Positions 1 through 13,543 of a stretch of DNA of 64,000 nt are shown one piece after another. This DNA comes from Ciona intestinalis (taxonomy: Eukaryota; Chordata; Ascidiacea; Phlebobranchia; Cionidae). Position 1 is the first letter of the stretch; each line of letters opens with the position of its first letter. The notes beneath the pieces are model-generated. The model was not told the origin of the DNA. It searched no databases and worked only from the letters and a program-made list of their open reading frames with translations. The stretch covers positions 267,165 through 331,164 of the forward strand of contig NW_004190347.2 in the NCBI RefSeq assembly GCF_000224145.3. Reading direction: 5' to 3'. Position numbers and translations under genes: made by a program.

Positions 1-1379
1 CCTTTGAAAACATAAGAACTACTGCTTCTTGTTACGTGGAAGGTAAATTAGCCGCCATATTGTGTCCAAAATAATACAGCGGGTGTCGGGAAAAAAATAT
101 TTTTTGGTGATTTATTTAAAACCTAAAACGATTTTGAATGTCGAAATTTGTAGAATTCATGGGTTGTTTGGTTCTATACGGTAAACAACTGCGATCGAGT
201 TTTAAAAAGAATTAATTTTATGGAACTTAAGCCTTTCTATAGAACTTTTATATATTTTTTGAATTAAGTTTTAATGATCTAACTGTGACTTTTTATTTCT
301 TTCCCCTGAGAGAAACTGCCAACAAAACCGAAAAAGTTTGCTCAAACCGACTGCAAAAGTCACCGCTTTTGGACCCACAATGGCGGCAGTTAGACTACTC
401 GCTGTTTCTATGACTGGCTGGACGTTTCCCTCTTGTGTGTCGATTCTTTGAAGACAAATTTCGCAATAAAGCCGATTGTTACGGATTAAAGGCGGCGTCG
501 TTAGCGAATAATGCCCATTGTGACGTTACAATTTAATCAAGGATTTGTGTATCACGTTTGCTGAAGCGTGGAAAGTAATGTAATCAGCATTCAAGTGCAA
601 AGTCTGGCTTACGGCTTACTAAAGCGAATTATGTAATAGATGTACTCTTGATAAGAGACCGTGTAATTAAATGAAGAGATTATGAATGTCTTGTAGCAGA
701 TCCGTCACGTTTTTTTTCGTGTTTGAGCAGGGTGTCATTTTCGGTCCCATGAAACTTTAAATCCGAAAAATCAAAACGACTAAATAGGTTTCCTGATAGT
801 TGAGGGTTAGAAGTAGGTCAAGGTTCATTTATGGGTTAGGATTTGTCAGCTTTAAGTTTGAGGATTTACGTTTGCGGCTTTAAAGTAACGTAGAAGAAGT
901 ATAACCTTCACTTTTGCATCTTGTTTTGCCAAAATAGTCTGGACCATATCTCTAGATAATGTCAATCTTACAACAAAGAACATCCGGTGTCGATTTGCTT
1001 CATGAATTTATTATTAGATGAGAAAACTGACAAGACTTCTTCCGTTGCTTTGCATTTTGCATGTTTACCATCCACTTTGGAAATAGCGTTTCTGTTTACT
1101 TAATTAACGAGACCCTTGAAGTCCAGAGTCTAAGCCGGGGTTGTTCGGAGTCTATGCCAGGAAATATTTGCTTGAAATGGCTCTGGTTTGCCGCGAAACT
1201 TTCACTAATTGGCCATAATTTATGGAAAGGATTCGGTAGCTGTTGTGTGTTGAATTTGGATAATACTCGGTTTCTTAATTTCGTGTGCCACCAAAAGATC
1301 CGGAGGACCCAAGTGTACCGTGAGCCTAAAATGCTAAAGAACCACTGCTGTACATAATTAGAACCGTATATACGAATAT

Positions 1380-1480
1380 AGCAAGGCGAGGAAAGATGGG
1401 GCACCTTTTGCACAGGATATCCAAATATTTTGATCGTATTTTAAATGAATGAAAGGGTGTTCTATCTTTCCCCATCTTTT
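1380..1480. mobile_element. MITE, internally deleted copy
   Basis: It starts with a diverged end (gcgaggaaagatgggg) and closes with the complementary ctatctttccccatc. The central part after gatcgtattttaa is missing compared with the ~200 bp copies. Confidence 0.6.
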
Positions 1481-1941
1481 TCACAGTAATGACTTATCTA
1501 GTCATTCAATTCGTATTTCAATTTATAGGAAGTCCCCCAGCGTGGGCGTTAAACCTTCACACCTTTGGTGTTTCGCAAACATTTGTGTTTGTGCTTTGTA
1601 GCCTTTGTGCGTGCGTACGATTCAACAAGTACTTGTAAAATGCAAACACGACCAGCCCAGTAGATTTGTTATTCAGAGTAGAAACAGTGGCTGTTCTTTC
1701 CACTTTAGATGCAAAATAGACGCCAACTGTGCACTTCAGGGAATGTGGTTTTGAGTTACATATACAGCACAAGCCAGTTATAATGACTCGGGACAGACAT
1801 AGACTTGTTATAGTAGTGTTTGTTTAATAGCAGCTAAGCATTATTCAAAATTTCAAACTTCTCTTTTACATTATACAGACAGGGCTTATGCAAAGAGATT
1901 AAAACCTTGGCCTATGTATACACTTTCAGTAATTGTATAGA

Positions 1942-2024
1942 TAGTACTGCGGGGTAAGATGAACTACCAACTAAAACGATTAAGCTAATTTAAACATGGA
2001 CCATCTTACCCCAACCTACTATAT
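1942..2024. mobile_element. Short MITE copy (about 83 bp)
   Basis: The ends tagtactgcggggtaagatg and ccatcttaccccaacctact are inverted repeats of the family, with only a short AT-rich core between them. Confidence 0.65.
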
Positions 2025-2790
2025 CTAAATCGAACGGTTTTATATCTGTTTATATCAGCTGCTATCTAACGTTAACTTTCAGGTATATTTATATTCTTTT
2101 ATAACGTATTCTAATTCCAAACATTACAGGGTATAAACTGTGATAGCATTACCGTGTTGTGCTGTTTACTGACCCGCATACCTCCGAAGCCGTAAGTGCA
2201 ATAAAAAATGAAGCCAACGTACTAAAACGTAAGTATTATACTTGTAATGTGTATTGTCTTGTCATTTAGGCATGCTTTTATACAAGCTCTTATTTCTAAT
2301 TTGAAAGATTTGTAAAATTAAAGTTATTTATATGTTTCAAATACGTCACTATATTAGTGTTGACATTTTGCGTGTTTTATTCCAAAAACATATCATTAAG
2401 ATTGAAGATATGGAATTGTTGTATATTAGATTTTATATAGCGCACAGTTTGTATAACCCAGTTGGTAGTTCTATCATTATTTTATTCTCACACTTAAAAG
2501 GGTCGTTATCGAATATAAGCATTCAGTGTGCCAGTCTAATTAGCGTCGCTTATTTGAGCTCATGGGCCCAATTAAAATGCCTGGGCTGTGACGTAGTATT
2601 TTGATCTCATTTATTCAGTGAATTGAAAGGAGTCGGCTACACAATGTACTTGACTTTGACGAGAAGTCGTTTAAGTTTACATTCCAGAGTTCTTAAGTAG
2701 ATAGACAAAGCTTAGTTCGTTTGCTGCTACAGTTGGATACATTGGCACCAGTTGTTCAGTGTAAGCAGACAATGGCAGATAAAGGAACGA

Positions 2791-2895
2791 ATGATGGATT
2801 CGTATTCAAGAACCAGAACACAGATAATCGACGAGGTTGATTATGACATCATAGAGAAGGACAGAGAAACGCTAGATACAGTGCAGCGATTTTGA
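2791..2895 (+). CDS. Candidate 34-codon ORF or terminal exon, unknown
   Basis: An ATG at 2791 (tandem ATG ATG) opens 34 codons ending in TGA at 2893-2895. The composition looks more protein-like than its surroundings, with acidic and basic residues mixed (IIDEVDYDIIEKDRE). The frame is also open upstream to an in-frame TAG at 2713, and a CTACAG at about 2726-2731 could act as a splice acceptor, so it might be the last exon of an unseen transcript. I do not recognise it. Chance is a real alternative. Confidence 0.15.
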   Translation: MMDSYSRTRTQIIDEVDYDIIEKDRETLDTVQRF

Positions 2896-3215
2896 TTGTG
2901 TTTCTACTTTAAAACTTTCATGACAGTTATATTTTTACTTTAAATAATTTTCATTGTTGTAAAAACTGTTAATTTTGTACCGTTAATTTTTGTAATTTTA
3001 CGGCAAAACAACAGTTTAAAAACGCAGGTATAATATACGCACAACTTGAGTATACATAACATAACTTTTTAGTCTCTTTTGAGTGCGGTAGCAAATATCA
3101 AATAATGCACAAGAAAAAAGAGGGGTTTTACCGATAAAACTGCAGTTGTTTAAACAGGCTTATTGGTAAAACATAATTCCACTAACATTTCGGTCAGGTT
3201 AAAAGCTATTACTCA

Positions 3216-3395
3216 TATAGTAGGGTGGGGGAAGCTGGGAAACCTTTAGCACATAATATCCAAATACCTTGATCGTGTTTTAAACAACTAACAGTCTGTA
3301 GGAGTCGTGAGTATACGGTTTTATATTTTTGTTAACTACTACATGGAACGAGAAAATAAAATGAAAGGTGTCCCATCTTCCCCACCCTGCTATAC
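3216..3395. mobile_element. MITE with terminal inverted repeats
   Basis: Left end TATAGTAGGGTGGGGGAAG and right end CTTCCCCACCCTGCTATA are inverted copies. The core carries the family signature: acctttagcacataatatc, then gatcgtgttttaaac, then gagtcgtgag.atacggttttat, then ggaacgagaaaata. Confidence 0.85.
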
Positions 3396-4905
3396 ATGCA
3401 GCATTACCACTTGTGGTCGTAAAATTTAGAAACAAACAGATTCAACGGATTGTTACCAACGTAGTTTCGCACTAGAGTAGAAGTAGGTCTTGTTGTTTCG
3501 CACATCTAAAGTTGAAAAGGATTTCGGGTAAAAAAACTCAACACCGCAAAGCCAGATCGTAGCTCTTATTTCGCTGATGTTGCTACCAGGTGACACGTAG
3601 GTAATATTCAGTAAAGTGGGGGCGGTTAGCGTTAGCATATAAACCCGTATTTCCTAACCGTGTTTTTAACAGCGCTTTTAAAGGGTCGCTTGCTGGAGAG
3701 ATTTGTGCGCGGTGTTAGGTAGTTGTTATAATAGTACTGTGGAAGTTACAGTATCTAACACCCGTCTTCCAGAGCATATAAAACCTGTATTTCCTAATCG
3801 TATTTTAACAACGCTTTGTAAAGTCGCCCATTTGGTAGCGAAATGGATGTGGTGAATTTTATTAGGACAGTGATTTGTCTGCCACACGACGACAGCGCTT
3901 TATTTTATAAAAGTTAAGACGTCGCACTTTTTGTAAGTTTTATAGTCCTAAAGTTTCCTATTCTCCTGTGACCCACTTTCGAAGCGTCGTTGGAACTTTT
4001 CCAGTTTTATCTTTACATAGCTGGGGAGGCCTATAAAGTGAGGGTGTTTATTACCGGGAGGTGTCTAATGAAATGATTTTACAATTCACTACTGGGAACG
4101 TTTATATGGAAGTCGATTTCCGTAATAACCAGACAAATTCCCGAGACACTGAGCACTAGACTGTGAGCATTAGAGAGCCTTTGGACCTTACAATTCGGCT
4201 TTTGAAAGGAATTTTGTGATGTTTTAATTGATGAAGGATAGAAAGAGAACAAAGTAAGGCGTGTTATTTACATTCAGTAAGTTTCGGATTTACTTTAGGA
4301 AGCTTTAGGTGTGGTTGTAACAGTCGATGTATAATTTAACATAACAATCTTTACTACCCATAAAATAAAACGTATAATTTGCATCGCTTTTTATTTTAGC
4401 AGACAGTTTAGGTTAAACCTATTAAAAGGCACTTTGATACGATTGGTGTTTTGTTCGACTTTATAATCCATACTCCCCTTAAGATAAAACGTACGTTTGT
4501 ATCGCTTTTTAGTAGGTAACTAACGTTAAGCCTATATACTAAAATGCAGTTTGCTATCTTTGTATAAACACAGCAACTCCCGTAGACACAACTATTCCGT
4601 GGGCGTAAATTTTGTTAAAGGGGGGAAGCAATTGAATTCCTGTTGAGTGTAAACGTGGCTTAAAATCGCGACGAAGTTTGTACGGCGATTGTGATTCACC
4701 AAGATAATGACGTCACCGGACGTTTTCCCTGTCCACCCTCGCTTTATGGTCCTTAACTAAGCAAGTGGTCATTCTAGTGTCCCTACCACCACGCACTGTG
4801 AGTGGTAGGCTACCAGTCATAAGAAGGGTTTGAACAGAAAACCGCACGATTTTGTGTGTGTGGAATATTAAGAAATTGCAGGCAAAGTTTTTAAGGTTTA
4901 AATTT

Positions 4906-5050
4906 ATAGCAGGTTGGGGAAAATGGTTCTTATTTTCATTTTCGTTGCGACTAAAAAATAGATCGTTTTCAATTGTTAAAAATAGGATTTGGAAATATTG
5001 GATATTGTGTTCTAACGGTATCCATCTTACCCCACAATGCTACTACTATA
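4906..5050. mobile_element. MITE, 'ggtaagatggtcc' subfamily, shortened
   Basis: The left end agcaggttggggaaaatggt and right end atcttaccccacaatgct are diverged inverted repeats. The core is shorter than in full copies. Confidence 0.55.
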
Positions 5051-5427
5051 TTTATGATTCAGAAAGTTGAAACAAATGCAGCTTTAGGTATTTTATTTTG
5101 CATAGTTATATTTTTACCTATTAAATCAGTTTTAGGTCAGTAAAATATCGCAAATCAATGAAAAAGACATTGCAGGTTCCATACCCAAATTTTCTGTGTT
5201 ACGTTTTATATTATAAGGCCACAAATCCAACTCTGGTTAAATCCACATGAAGTTTTTGTGGTTAAACTTAAGATTTCAAATAAAAAGCATTGAACACGTG
5301 CCAGTGAGTCACATAGTCACTTAAGGATGTTTACACAGCCTTTGCCTTTAAGGGGTCGGTTGCTCTAAGTTTATATCAAGATAAAATTAAAGACCTTAGC
5401 TATATGATATATATACTATTTTTTTTA

Positions 5428-5632
5428 TATAGTATGGTGGGGAAGATGGGACACCTTTTATTCTATTTTCTTTACCCATTTAGTAGTAAACAAAGAACAT
5501 TCAAAGAATTATAAAACCGTATCCTCACGACGACTATAGGCCGTTGTTAATTGTTTAAAATACGATCAGGATATTTGGATATTATGGGCTAAAGATGTCC
5601 CATCTACCCCCACCCTACTATACTATAGAACT
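5428..5632. mobile_element. MITE, opposite orientation of core
   Basis: Inverted ends tatagtatggtggggaagat and atctacccccaccctactat bound a core in reverse order, with taaaaccgtatcctcacga before aaaatacgatcaggatattt. Confidence 0.85.
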
Positions 5633-6298
5633 TGGTGTAGAGTAAATATTCTTACAAGCTTACAGCATAGGGTAGTGGGCGAACTTTTTAATGTTTTTTT
5701 GGGTCGTATTTTGGGACCCTTTAAAATAGAATTTTCTTTTCCGAGTAAATTATTTTATACAACGATCAGAACACCCCGTTCTACAATTAATCGAACGCCG
5801 TGAACAACTAACTTCATTCTGATCTATAATGCATTAAGTGACGTCACACATCGATATTAATCACAGGATTGTTGAAAGGAGTTCACACTCGAACGTTGCC
5901 GCGCTAGAGGTAACGTCGTTAGTGACAAGTTAACGTAGGGCTGAGGTGGTAAAGTGATGACATTTGTGTATTAGTTAGTGAAACAAGATTAATAGCAGAT
6001 GAAGTTATTGTAGTGGTCATGGTGTTGTTGTCATTTAGGTTTGTATGGTTTAAAACCTTATGGGGTAACTGTGTATAATTGGTATTTAAGAGCTAGAATT
6101 TGTTCGGTTACTTGTTTTTTGTCGACTGAGGGTCAAACCTTGGTCGAGCTCTCAAGGGATGATCTTTTATTCATTACCATTAAAACCCTTGTCGTCTACC
6201 TTCGGGGAAGCGACAGGCTTCAATATCAGGTTCTTGGGGTAGCACCCTTGGTGTTTGGGTAATGGGTAGCTTTGCTTGTCTAATCACATGTCCCCATG

Positions 6299-6852
6299 GT
6301 TTACCTTGCAGTAGCACACTTCTAGATTAGAATAAAAAATGCATAGTTTCCAGTTAAAAGAGTTTGCCAAATGTAGGGCTAGCCAAAGGTTTGAGGTTGT
6401 ATACAGTTTGCAACGTAACCACTACCGTAGACCGTAGAATTAATGGGTGACAATATGACAAACCTGAACTGTTGTGTCTGGATAAATACCACATTAGGGC
6501 GGGGGAAGATGGAACACATTTTGTATTCTACTTTCTCATCCCAATTAGTAGTCAACAAAAAGATTCAAAGAATCATAAAACCGCATCCTCACGACTCCTA
6601 TAGACCGCTGTGTTGTTTAAAAAACGATCAGGATATTTGGATATTATGTGCTAAAATTGTTCTTTCCCCTACCCTACTATTATGCAACAATGACTTGGGA
6701 GGGAAAGTTTGCTCTTGTTTAGAATTTGTATCAATAATGTTACAGCCCGCCACCCATGGTGTATGTTATTACTTTTTCTACAGAAATTAGACAACACACT
6801 GTGCTAATGATACAAGCGGAATATATTAGGCACTGAAAAAATACCCGGGAAT
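6299..6852. repeat. Duplicated block flanking a gap, copy 1
   Basis: This ~554 bp block recurs almost base for base at 7353-7902, on the other side of a 500 N gap, with a few substitutions and small indels. The likely cause is two haplotypes laid end to end by the assembler; a real recent tandem duplication is the alternative. Confidence 0.85.
6493..6682. mobile_element. MITE (inside duplicated block, copy 1)
   Basis: The element runs from attagggcgggggaagatgg to ttctttcccctaccctacta with a reverse-order core. An almost identical element sits at 7546-7732 because the whole block is duplicated. Confidence 0.8.
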
Positions 6853-7352
6853 NNNNNNNNNNNNNNNNNNNNNNNNNNNNNNNNNNNNNNNNNNNNNNNN
6901 NNNNNNNNNNNNNNNNNNNNNNNNNNNNNNNNNNNNNNNNNNNNNNNNNNNNNNNNNNNNNNNNNNNNNNNNNNNNNNNNNNNNNNNNNNNNNNNNNNNN
7001 NNNNNNNNNNNNNNNNNNNNNNNNNNNNNNNNNNNNNNNNNNNNNNNNNNNNNNNNNNNNNNNNNNNNNNNNNNNNNNNNNNNNNNNNNNNNNNNNNNNN
7101 NNNNNNNNNNNNNNNNNNNNNNNNNNNNNNNNNNNNNNNNNNNNNNNNNNNNNNNNNNNNNNNNNNNNNNNNNNNNNNNNNNNNNNNNNNNNNNNNNNNN
7201 NNNNNNNNNNNNNNNNNNNNNNNNNNNNNNNNNNNNNNNNNNNNNNNNNNNNNNNNNNNNNNNNNNNNNNNNNNNNNNNNNNNNNNNNNNNNNNNNNNNN
7301 NNNNNNNNNNNNNNNNNNNNNNNNNNNNNNNNNNNNNNNNNNNNNNNNNNNN
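6853..7352. other. Assembly gap, 500 N
   Basis: Exactly 500 undetermined bases between two near-identical blocks. The round length suggests an estimated or placeholder size. Confidence 0.95.
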
Positions 7353-7902
7353 GTTTACCTTGCAGTAGCACGCTTATAGATTAGAACAGAAATGCATAGT
7401 TTCCAGTTAAAAGAGTTTGCCAAATGTAGGGCTAGCCAAAGGTTTGAGGTTGTATACAGTTTGCAACGTAACCACTACCGTAGACCGTAGAATTAATGGG
7501 TGACAATATGACAAACCTGAACTGTTGTGTCTTGATAAATACCACATTAGGGCGGGGGAAGATGGAACACATTTTGTATTCCACTTTCTCATCCCAATTA
7601 GTAGTCAACAAAAAGATTCAAAGAATTATAAAACCGTATCCTCACGACTCCTACAGACCGCTGTTGTTTAAAAAACGATCAGGATATTTGGATATTATGT
7701 GCTAAATTTGTTCTTTCCCCCACCCTACTATTATGCAACAATGACTTGAGAGGGAAAAGTTTGCTCTTGTTTAGAATTTGTATCAATAATGTTACAGCCT
7801 GCCACCCATGGTGTAAGTTATTACTTTTTCTACAGAAATTAGACAACACACTGTGCTAATGATACAAGCGGAATATATTAGGCAAAGAAAAATACCCGGA
7901 AT
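7353..7902. repeat. Duplicated block flanking a gap, copy 2
   Basis: Second copy of 6299-6852; the similarity ends at the atacccggaat motif where copy 1 runs into the gap. Confidence 0.85.
7546..7732. mobile_element. MITE (inside duplicated block, copy 2)
   Basis: Counterpart of the element at 6493-6682, with ends attagggcgggggaagatgg and tttcccccaccctacta. Confidence 0.8.
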
Positions 7903-9454
7903 ATAATCGAAGTGGGAATTCCGGCGGAAAGTTTAATCAATATCGGTAAGTCTGTGATATTTATAACTTGATTGCGTTTCGTATTGACCCAGTTTTTCGC
8001 TGCGAGCAGTCTTAATGCTTTTTTTTGCATGCTATAAACAAAACACTACACACAAGTCATATTACTATGTTCTAATAGGCATTTTTCTACCTAAATACTT
8101 ATAAACTCTTAAAAATAAATTTTGTTTTACGACTCATTTTTGGAGAAAAATAATTGTTTGTTGAGTTTTTCTGTTTTTTACCTATTGGTTAAGTTATAAA
8201 GTAGAATTTAACATTTTTCTATGTCACAAATATATTTAGGAATAATTTCTTAGGTGTTTATTACACTAATATTTATTACACTATTTTGTTTGTTATCGTT
8301 TTGCTTTTGTCGATACAATTTTGGTAGGATCTAGCAAAGAAGCATAGCAAAGAAGCTTGTCAATCAGTTTCTAAAGTGGTTATTAAGCCTAAACCTCTTG
8401 TCAACTTACTCGTTTGTTACGTCGCCCGCTGTTTTAAAGAGCTAACCTACGTCACAATGCTCTCTGTTAAGTCACAATGCTTATCAGCAGACAACTGGCC
8501 TATGAGAGGCGACGATTGATTTGATTTTCCCGCGTTTTCTTAGTAGCTAGATAACGTGGACTAATTCTACAAACTTTGTTAAGTCTCCTTTTATCCTCTC
8601 CCTCTTAGCTAAATATCACATTATCTACTCACACTGATAGACGGGAATGAACAATAATATTCTTTGTTAACTTATAATTTATCTTAAAACGGTTTTAAAA
8701 TTCGCGTCAAAACTAAATATTGGATTGTTGCGCTCGTTATCACCAACTAGCGACTGTAATACGATGTATGTTGTGTATATCGGACATTAGTTGTTTGTTT
8801 TACAAATGCATAAAATCTTAGTTTTAGTATATGTTACAATTCGTCGTGGTGTTTTGGGTAGTAGTCTGCCCTTAACTCCAGAATCCTTAGCTTGCCTCCC
8901 CGCAGGAACTCGCCCTTATAGAGTTACCTGTTATATAATGATACAAAATCGTAACCAAGCTGCTTAGTATTAAAACAACGCAAATGCAATTCATGTTGTA
9001 TCATTAGTTTATTTTTTTTAAACTCTAGACCCGTAATTTAACCATACATATACTTATGACATCACAAAGGCAGTACCGCGATGATTCGCGTTTGGTTTAT
9101 AAAGCTAAGCGGCGGAAAAGGCAGTAACATCCGGTGCTATGCTTGGCGACCCCAGACTAAACTATGTTTGTAAACCACACTCGTAATAAGGGGTAGCAGC
9201 TTTTCAAATGTTATTCCCAACGTTTATATATGTTTAACATAGGATGTAAAAGTATTTATAATAATGACTTCAGGCTAAACTAGGTTCGTGAGCAACACTT
9301 ATAGTGATTGGGAACTTCCTAAATAAAGTAGTATATACTTTATATATGTTTGTATATGTTAAACTTGGGATGTGAAATGATTTTACTTCTCACTTTAAGT
9401 TTCGTGACTTATATTTTTGCTGGCAAGCGTTGTTTCTGCTTTACGTAAATGTTG

Positions 9455-9637
9455 TATCAGGTTGGGGTAAGATGGTCCACGTTTTTAATATTCCTATTCG
9501 TGGGTGAATAAGGAATATTTACAAAGTTTTATTACCGTATTTCTTCGACTTTAAAATGAACTTGTTGATTGTAAAAACACGATTAAGAAAATATGGGATA
9601 TTGTGTGCGGTATCCATCTTACCCCCTATTACTACAT
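9455..9637. mobile_element. MITE, 'ggtaagatggtcc' subfamily
   Basis: It runs from atcaggttggggtaagatgg to atccatcttacccccta with a reverse-order core (tgaataaggaatatttacaa, then aaaacacgattaagaaa). Confidence 0.75.
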
Positions 9638-11964
9638 TATTAGGCAGATATTTCCAAATGTGACATCATAAATGGGATTATTACGTCGACAGTTAGTCCA
9701 GAATCGTCTCGCGTACTTTCCTGACGTCACTTTCAGTTATGTCTTGTCAATCACAATGCCGTATCTGACGTCACAGGCGCCCATTCACAGTACGACACCA
9801 CGGGAATCATAGTAGCGAGGCGCCTTCGCGGTTACGATGGTTATGTCGCACCCTACGTATCTAAACAGAACTTAGCGGTGACTAAACTTAAGTAGGAGCT
9901 TCCTGTTAGGAAGTAAAACCCCAATTTCCGGGCAGTATAAACAAATTATCTAAGATATTACAGAATTGAGGTTTTGCAGCAAAAGTTGCATTAGATAATT
10001 TTTTGCAAGATTAAATTAATTGAGAGGCAAAGATATTTTAGATATCTAGGTATTGTAATTTGAAAGATTAGTTGGTTTGTTACGTTTTGTTTAATTTTTC
10101 TGAAAAATAGTTACATTTTGAAAATAGTTACACTTTTGGTCGTTTATTTTGCGAACCGGTACACCATTTGTTGTTTATCCCACAAACGTACGAAACAATA
10201 TATGGTTAGAACGGCAAGATACGCAACGGCAAAAGTTAATTTCTAAAACGATACATATATTTGTTACACAGGAGGTAATTAAAAAATAATTCTAAGTTAT
10301 AAAATTAGAAATATGTTTGCTAAAATGTAAAATATTCGTAATATCTATAAACGTATCATTATTTCAAAAGGGTAATTAAACGTAGTATAAATAATCAAAA
10401 AGTAATTGAATATAATTATAACGTTAGCAATAAATATGCCTGTTGAACTGTAAATTACCTGCAGTATTGGTATACGTATATTTGGTTCGAAAGTAGACGA
10501 TGTTCCCAGACTTCTGGTTGAATCATCGTGTTTGCCTTGGTGTTGCAGACGGTGGAGTTCAAATGATTAAGTTGTTATGGCAATATTTAGCTCTTATTAC
10601 GTTTGATCGACGTTAGTTTAACGAGGATCGGCTAGAGATAACAAATTGCGCGTCGAAATTGGACGATTTCTCAGGTTACCAGATATTTGTCAGTAATTTT
10701 AATCTATACGGGTGAGGTTATACAGCAAGGCACGCCAGAGGCCTGGAATTTTAGGTCAGAGTTGCCTCATTACCCGATTTCTCAATAATTAGCGGCATGT
10801 ATTGTCGAAAATGACGAATTGCTTTCGCAGAATGCATGTTGTATATTTCATGATATATCTGTATTGGTTTAAAGTTTTCACGCCCAGCCTAATTCATTTA
10901 AAAGCTAAATTCCGGTTTGTACACCGCCTATGGTTACTGCTTCATTAATTCCAAAACTGTCTTACGAAATTGGGCAAGTCTCGCAGCAAACGTATAATCC
11001 ATCAACTTAAATAATAGTTGTTAGTGGTTTTGCTCCACCACCTTCGAGATCGGACAGAAATTCGAAAACAACAAACTCGCGATCGTCTTTCCAAATACGG
11101 CTCGTACATTTTCTCACGATGCTACCTCAATCTAGCGTTCCTCTAAAGGAAAGATGGAGGTTGTATTTCGTTTCAAGTTTGACTCATAGCGTTTTGTCAT
11201 TGAAACCGAGCTTAAACCCTGCAGCATAAAGCGATGTGTGTACAGTACAATAAAGTATGTATCAGTTAGTTGCATTAGGTAGAAGTTTGTACTTTTTTTT
11301 ATTTTTTTTCCCATTTAAGTTATTGTGTTAATAACATATACAACGTTAAACGATAACTCGTATTAAAGTATGTAGAAATGTAGGGCAGTTAGTTGCATGG
11401 AGAGGAAGTATTTTTGTAATCTTTCCAAGTTTAATGTAACTTGCCTAAACTTTGCAACTTACGAGTTATTCTTTTAGTATCGCCACTAATGTTAAGCGAT
11501 GACCCGTAATTAAACATGCAGTGTAAGTCCCGTTGCTTTAAGTGAAAATAGAATTAGCGGAAGTGGGAACTGCTAATTTGTACGGAATAAATGCAAAGAA
11601 ATTGTAAACATTAGCACGATCGGGTAATACTATAGCGGTTATGGCGTTTAAATCAGAAACGGCGATAATCAATTATTTTGTTTGTTTTTATAGCCCATTG
11701 TGTTGATTTTTGTTGCTAATTGACACGATGACTTGCATATTTATGTCGTGACGTCATTTATTGCTATGTCATATAAACGTGGCAAGTTAGGTCTGTGAAA
11801 TATCAGCTGAAGTGTGGCATGTCTATTAGTGGTCGCTATATCTGGTTATCGCGGTAATTATAACTTGTAAGCCATGATGTATATGAGGGGGGGATAAGTG
11901 AAGTTTCTAATGAGCACATGGGGTGTTAATTGTTTAATAAACGTTAAAGCGTCTGCAAATTAGT

Positions 11965-12123
11965 ATATAGTAGGGCGGGGAAAGATGGGACACCTTTTCA
12001 TTCTAAGAATTATTAAACCGTATCCTCACGACTCTCATAGACCGTTGTTAATTGTTAAAACACAGTTAGGACTTTGGGATATTCTGTGTCAAAGGTGTCC
12101 TATTTTTCCCCACCCTACTATAT
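11965..12123. mobile_element. MITE
   Basis: The ends tatagtagggcggggaaaga and tttttccccaccctacta are inverted repeats. The core contains accgtatcctcacgactctc. Confidence 0.8.
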
Positions 12124-12125
12124 AT

Positions 12126-12290
12126 TACTGTAGGGTAAGATGAGACACCTTTGTCACAAAATATTCAAATATCCAGATCCTGTTTTAAACAATTAACAAC
12201 GGTCTATGATTCTATGGGAATCCTGTAATACTCGTTTATGCATGGTAGGTTGGGGTAAGATGGTCCATGCCTTATTCTCTTTTAAAATGT
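12126..12290. mobile_element. Fragments of two MITE copies
   Basis: A left half (actgtagggtaagatgagac, aacaattaacaacggtctat) is followed by another left end (gtaggttggggtaagatggt) without matching right ends. It directly abuts the previous MITE, suggesting nested or serial insertion. Confidence 0.6.
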
Positions 12291-12994
12291 TTGACAGTTA
12301 TGTTGATTTAAACTCGCAATCCAAAATACCCAACCAATATCGTTAGACAAGCGCTAGCTCAACTTATGTGTTTGAAAATTTTAAATGGGGTCGCAAAACG
12401 GGGTAGTCGACAATTCTCTATATTCAAATTCATAATCTAGAATCCCCAGCCAATATCGTTAAAAAAAGTGTTAATTCCACTTAGCCGGTTTAACTGTCAA
12501 TCATTCTAGATTAATCCGGTTTTGTCTTGATTTCAAATTCCGGTTAATCGCATTCGGTTGAATGAAAAGTAGCTCAGATTTGAATACACTTACATTCGAA
12601 CCACGTATTGCACAAGACATATAGACATAAATTAAATCTTTTCTTTAATCTTTGCGATCTAAAGTAATATCAGATCAATCTAACTCAGACAAAACCGACA
12701 TCGACTTAAAGTATTAAGCGCAGTTATTAAACGCAGGTGTCTGACCACAAACGACGTAGTTTGTGCTGAACAGACATCATACCTACGTCATCAACTATGT
12801 CAGATATATAAGACTGGGATTTAATGGGCACGTATATGTTAATGGGCACGAATATGTTCAATCGATCTTTATTTGTCAAACAGTTGTGTTTTGCGGGTTT
12901 CTGCAGCATTAAAACACAACTCCACCCGCAAGCTGATATCTGAAATACAGACAGATACGCAGCCATCTCGTTTGTAGCTATATAGAAATCGTTA

Positions 12995-13098
12995 GCACAA
13001 TACTTGTAAGCTGGCACGAGGTGTATGAAACAGAACACCCGTGTTATAACGACTGTCGTTGCTCCGTCACGCGAAGATTAATGAGTTAAATTCATTCG
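12995..13098 (+). mobile_element. SINE-like repeat copy
   Basis: Contains the recurrent segment gcacgaggtgtatgaaacag followed by cacccgtgttataacgactg and a gttaaattcattcg end. The same segment is found about a dozen times in the window in both orientations. Confidence 0.65.
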
Positions 13099-13270
13099 TA
13101 AAATAAGGTTTAGAATTTTATTATTGTGAAATATCGATAAATACTAGTTAATAAAAGTCAGGAAGTTCCGATTTATTGTTATGTCTATATTGTCCTTATA
13201 GCGCGCTATCGGTCACAAAACAAACAAAACGTCTTTCAGACCAACTTCCGCTAACTATTATCTTACCCTT

Positions 13271-13340
13271 GAACTAAACATTGGAGATACTTTGGTGTGC
13301 CGCTTGAACTAAACATTGGAGATACTTTGGTGTGCCGCTT
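13271..13340. repeat. 35 bp tandem duplication (two exact copies)
   Basis: 13271-13305 is repeated without change at 13306-13340; each unit starts gaactaaacattggaga and ends tgtgccgctt. Confidence 0.9.
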
Positions 13341-13543
13341 CTTTTATTTAAAACTACTTTGTTGTACCGCTGTAAATTTCAAATATTGTTGTTCTGTAAG
13401 TTGTAACTATTTAGGGGCTGTCCCGGTAACTTGCTAACGTGTTATATTAACAACGTGGTTACTACAAGAGGTTTCGGGGTAATGAGCTCATTCTGATCCA
13501 AGTCCTAGCCCCCTTGCGTTCCACGCTGTAGGGCACCTGTATT

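Noticed and set aside
6826..7371. Apparent 181-residue frame
   Set aside because: It consists almost entirely of N and is an artefact of the gap.
12727..13038. 103-codon minus-strand frame
   Set aside because: Its start lies inside a SINE-like repeat and the rest shows no family features or splice context.
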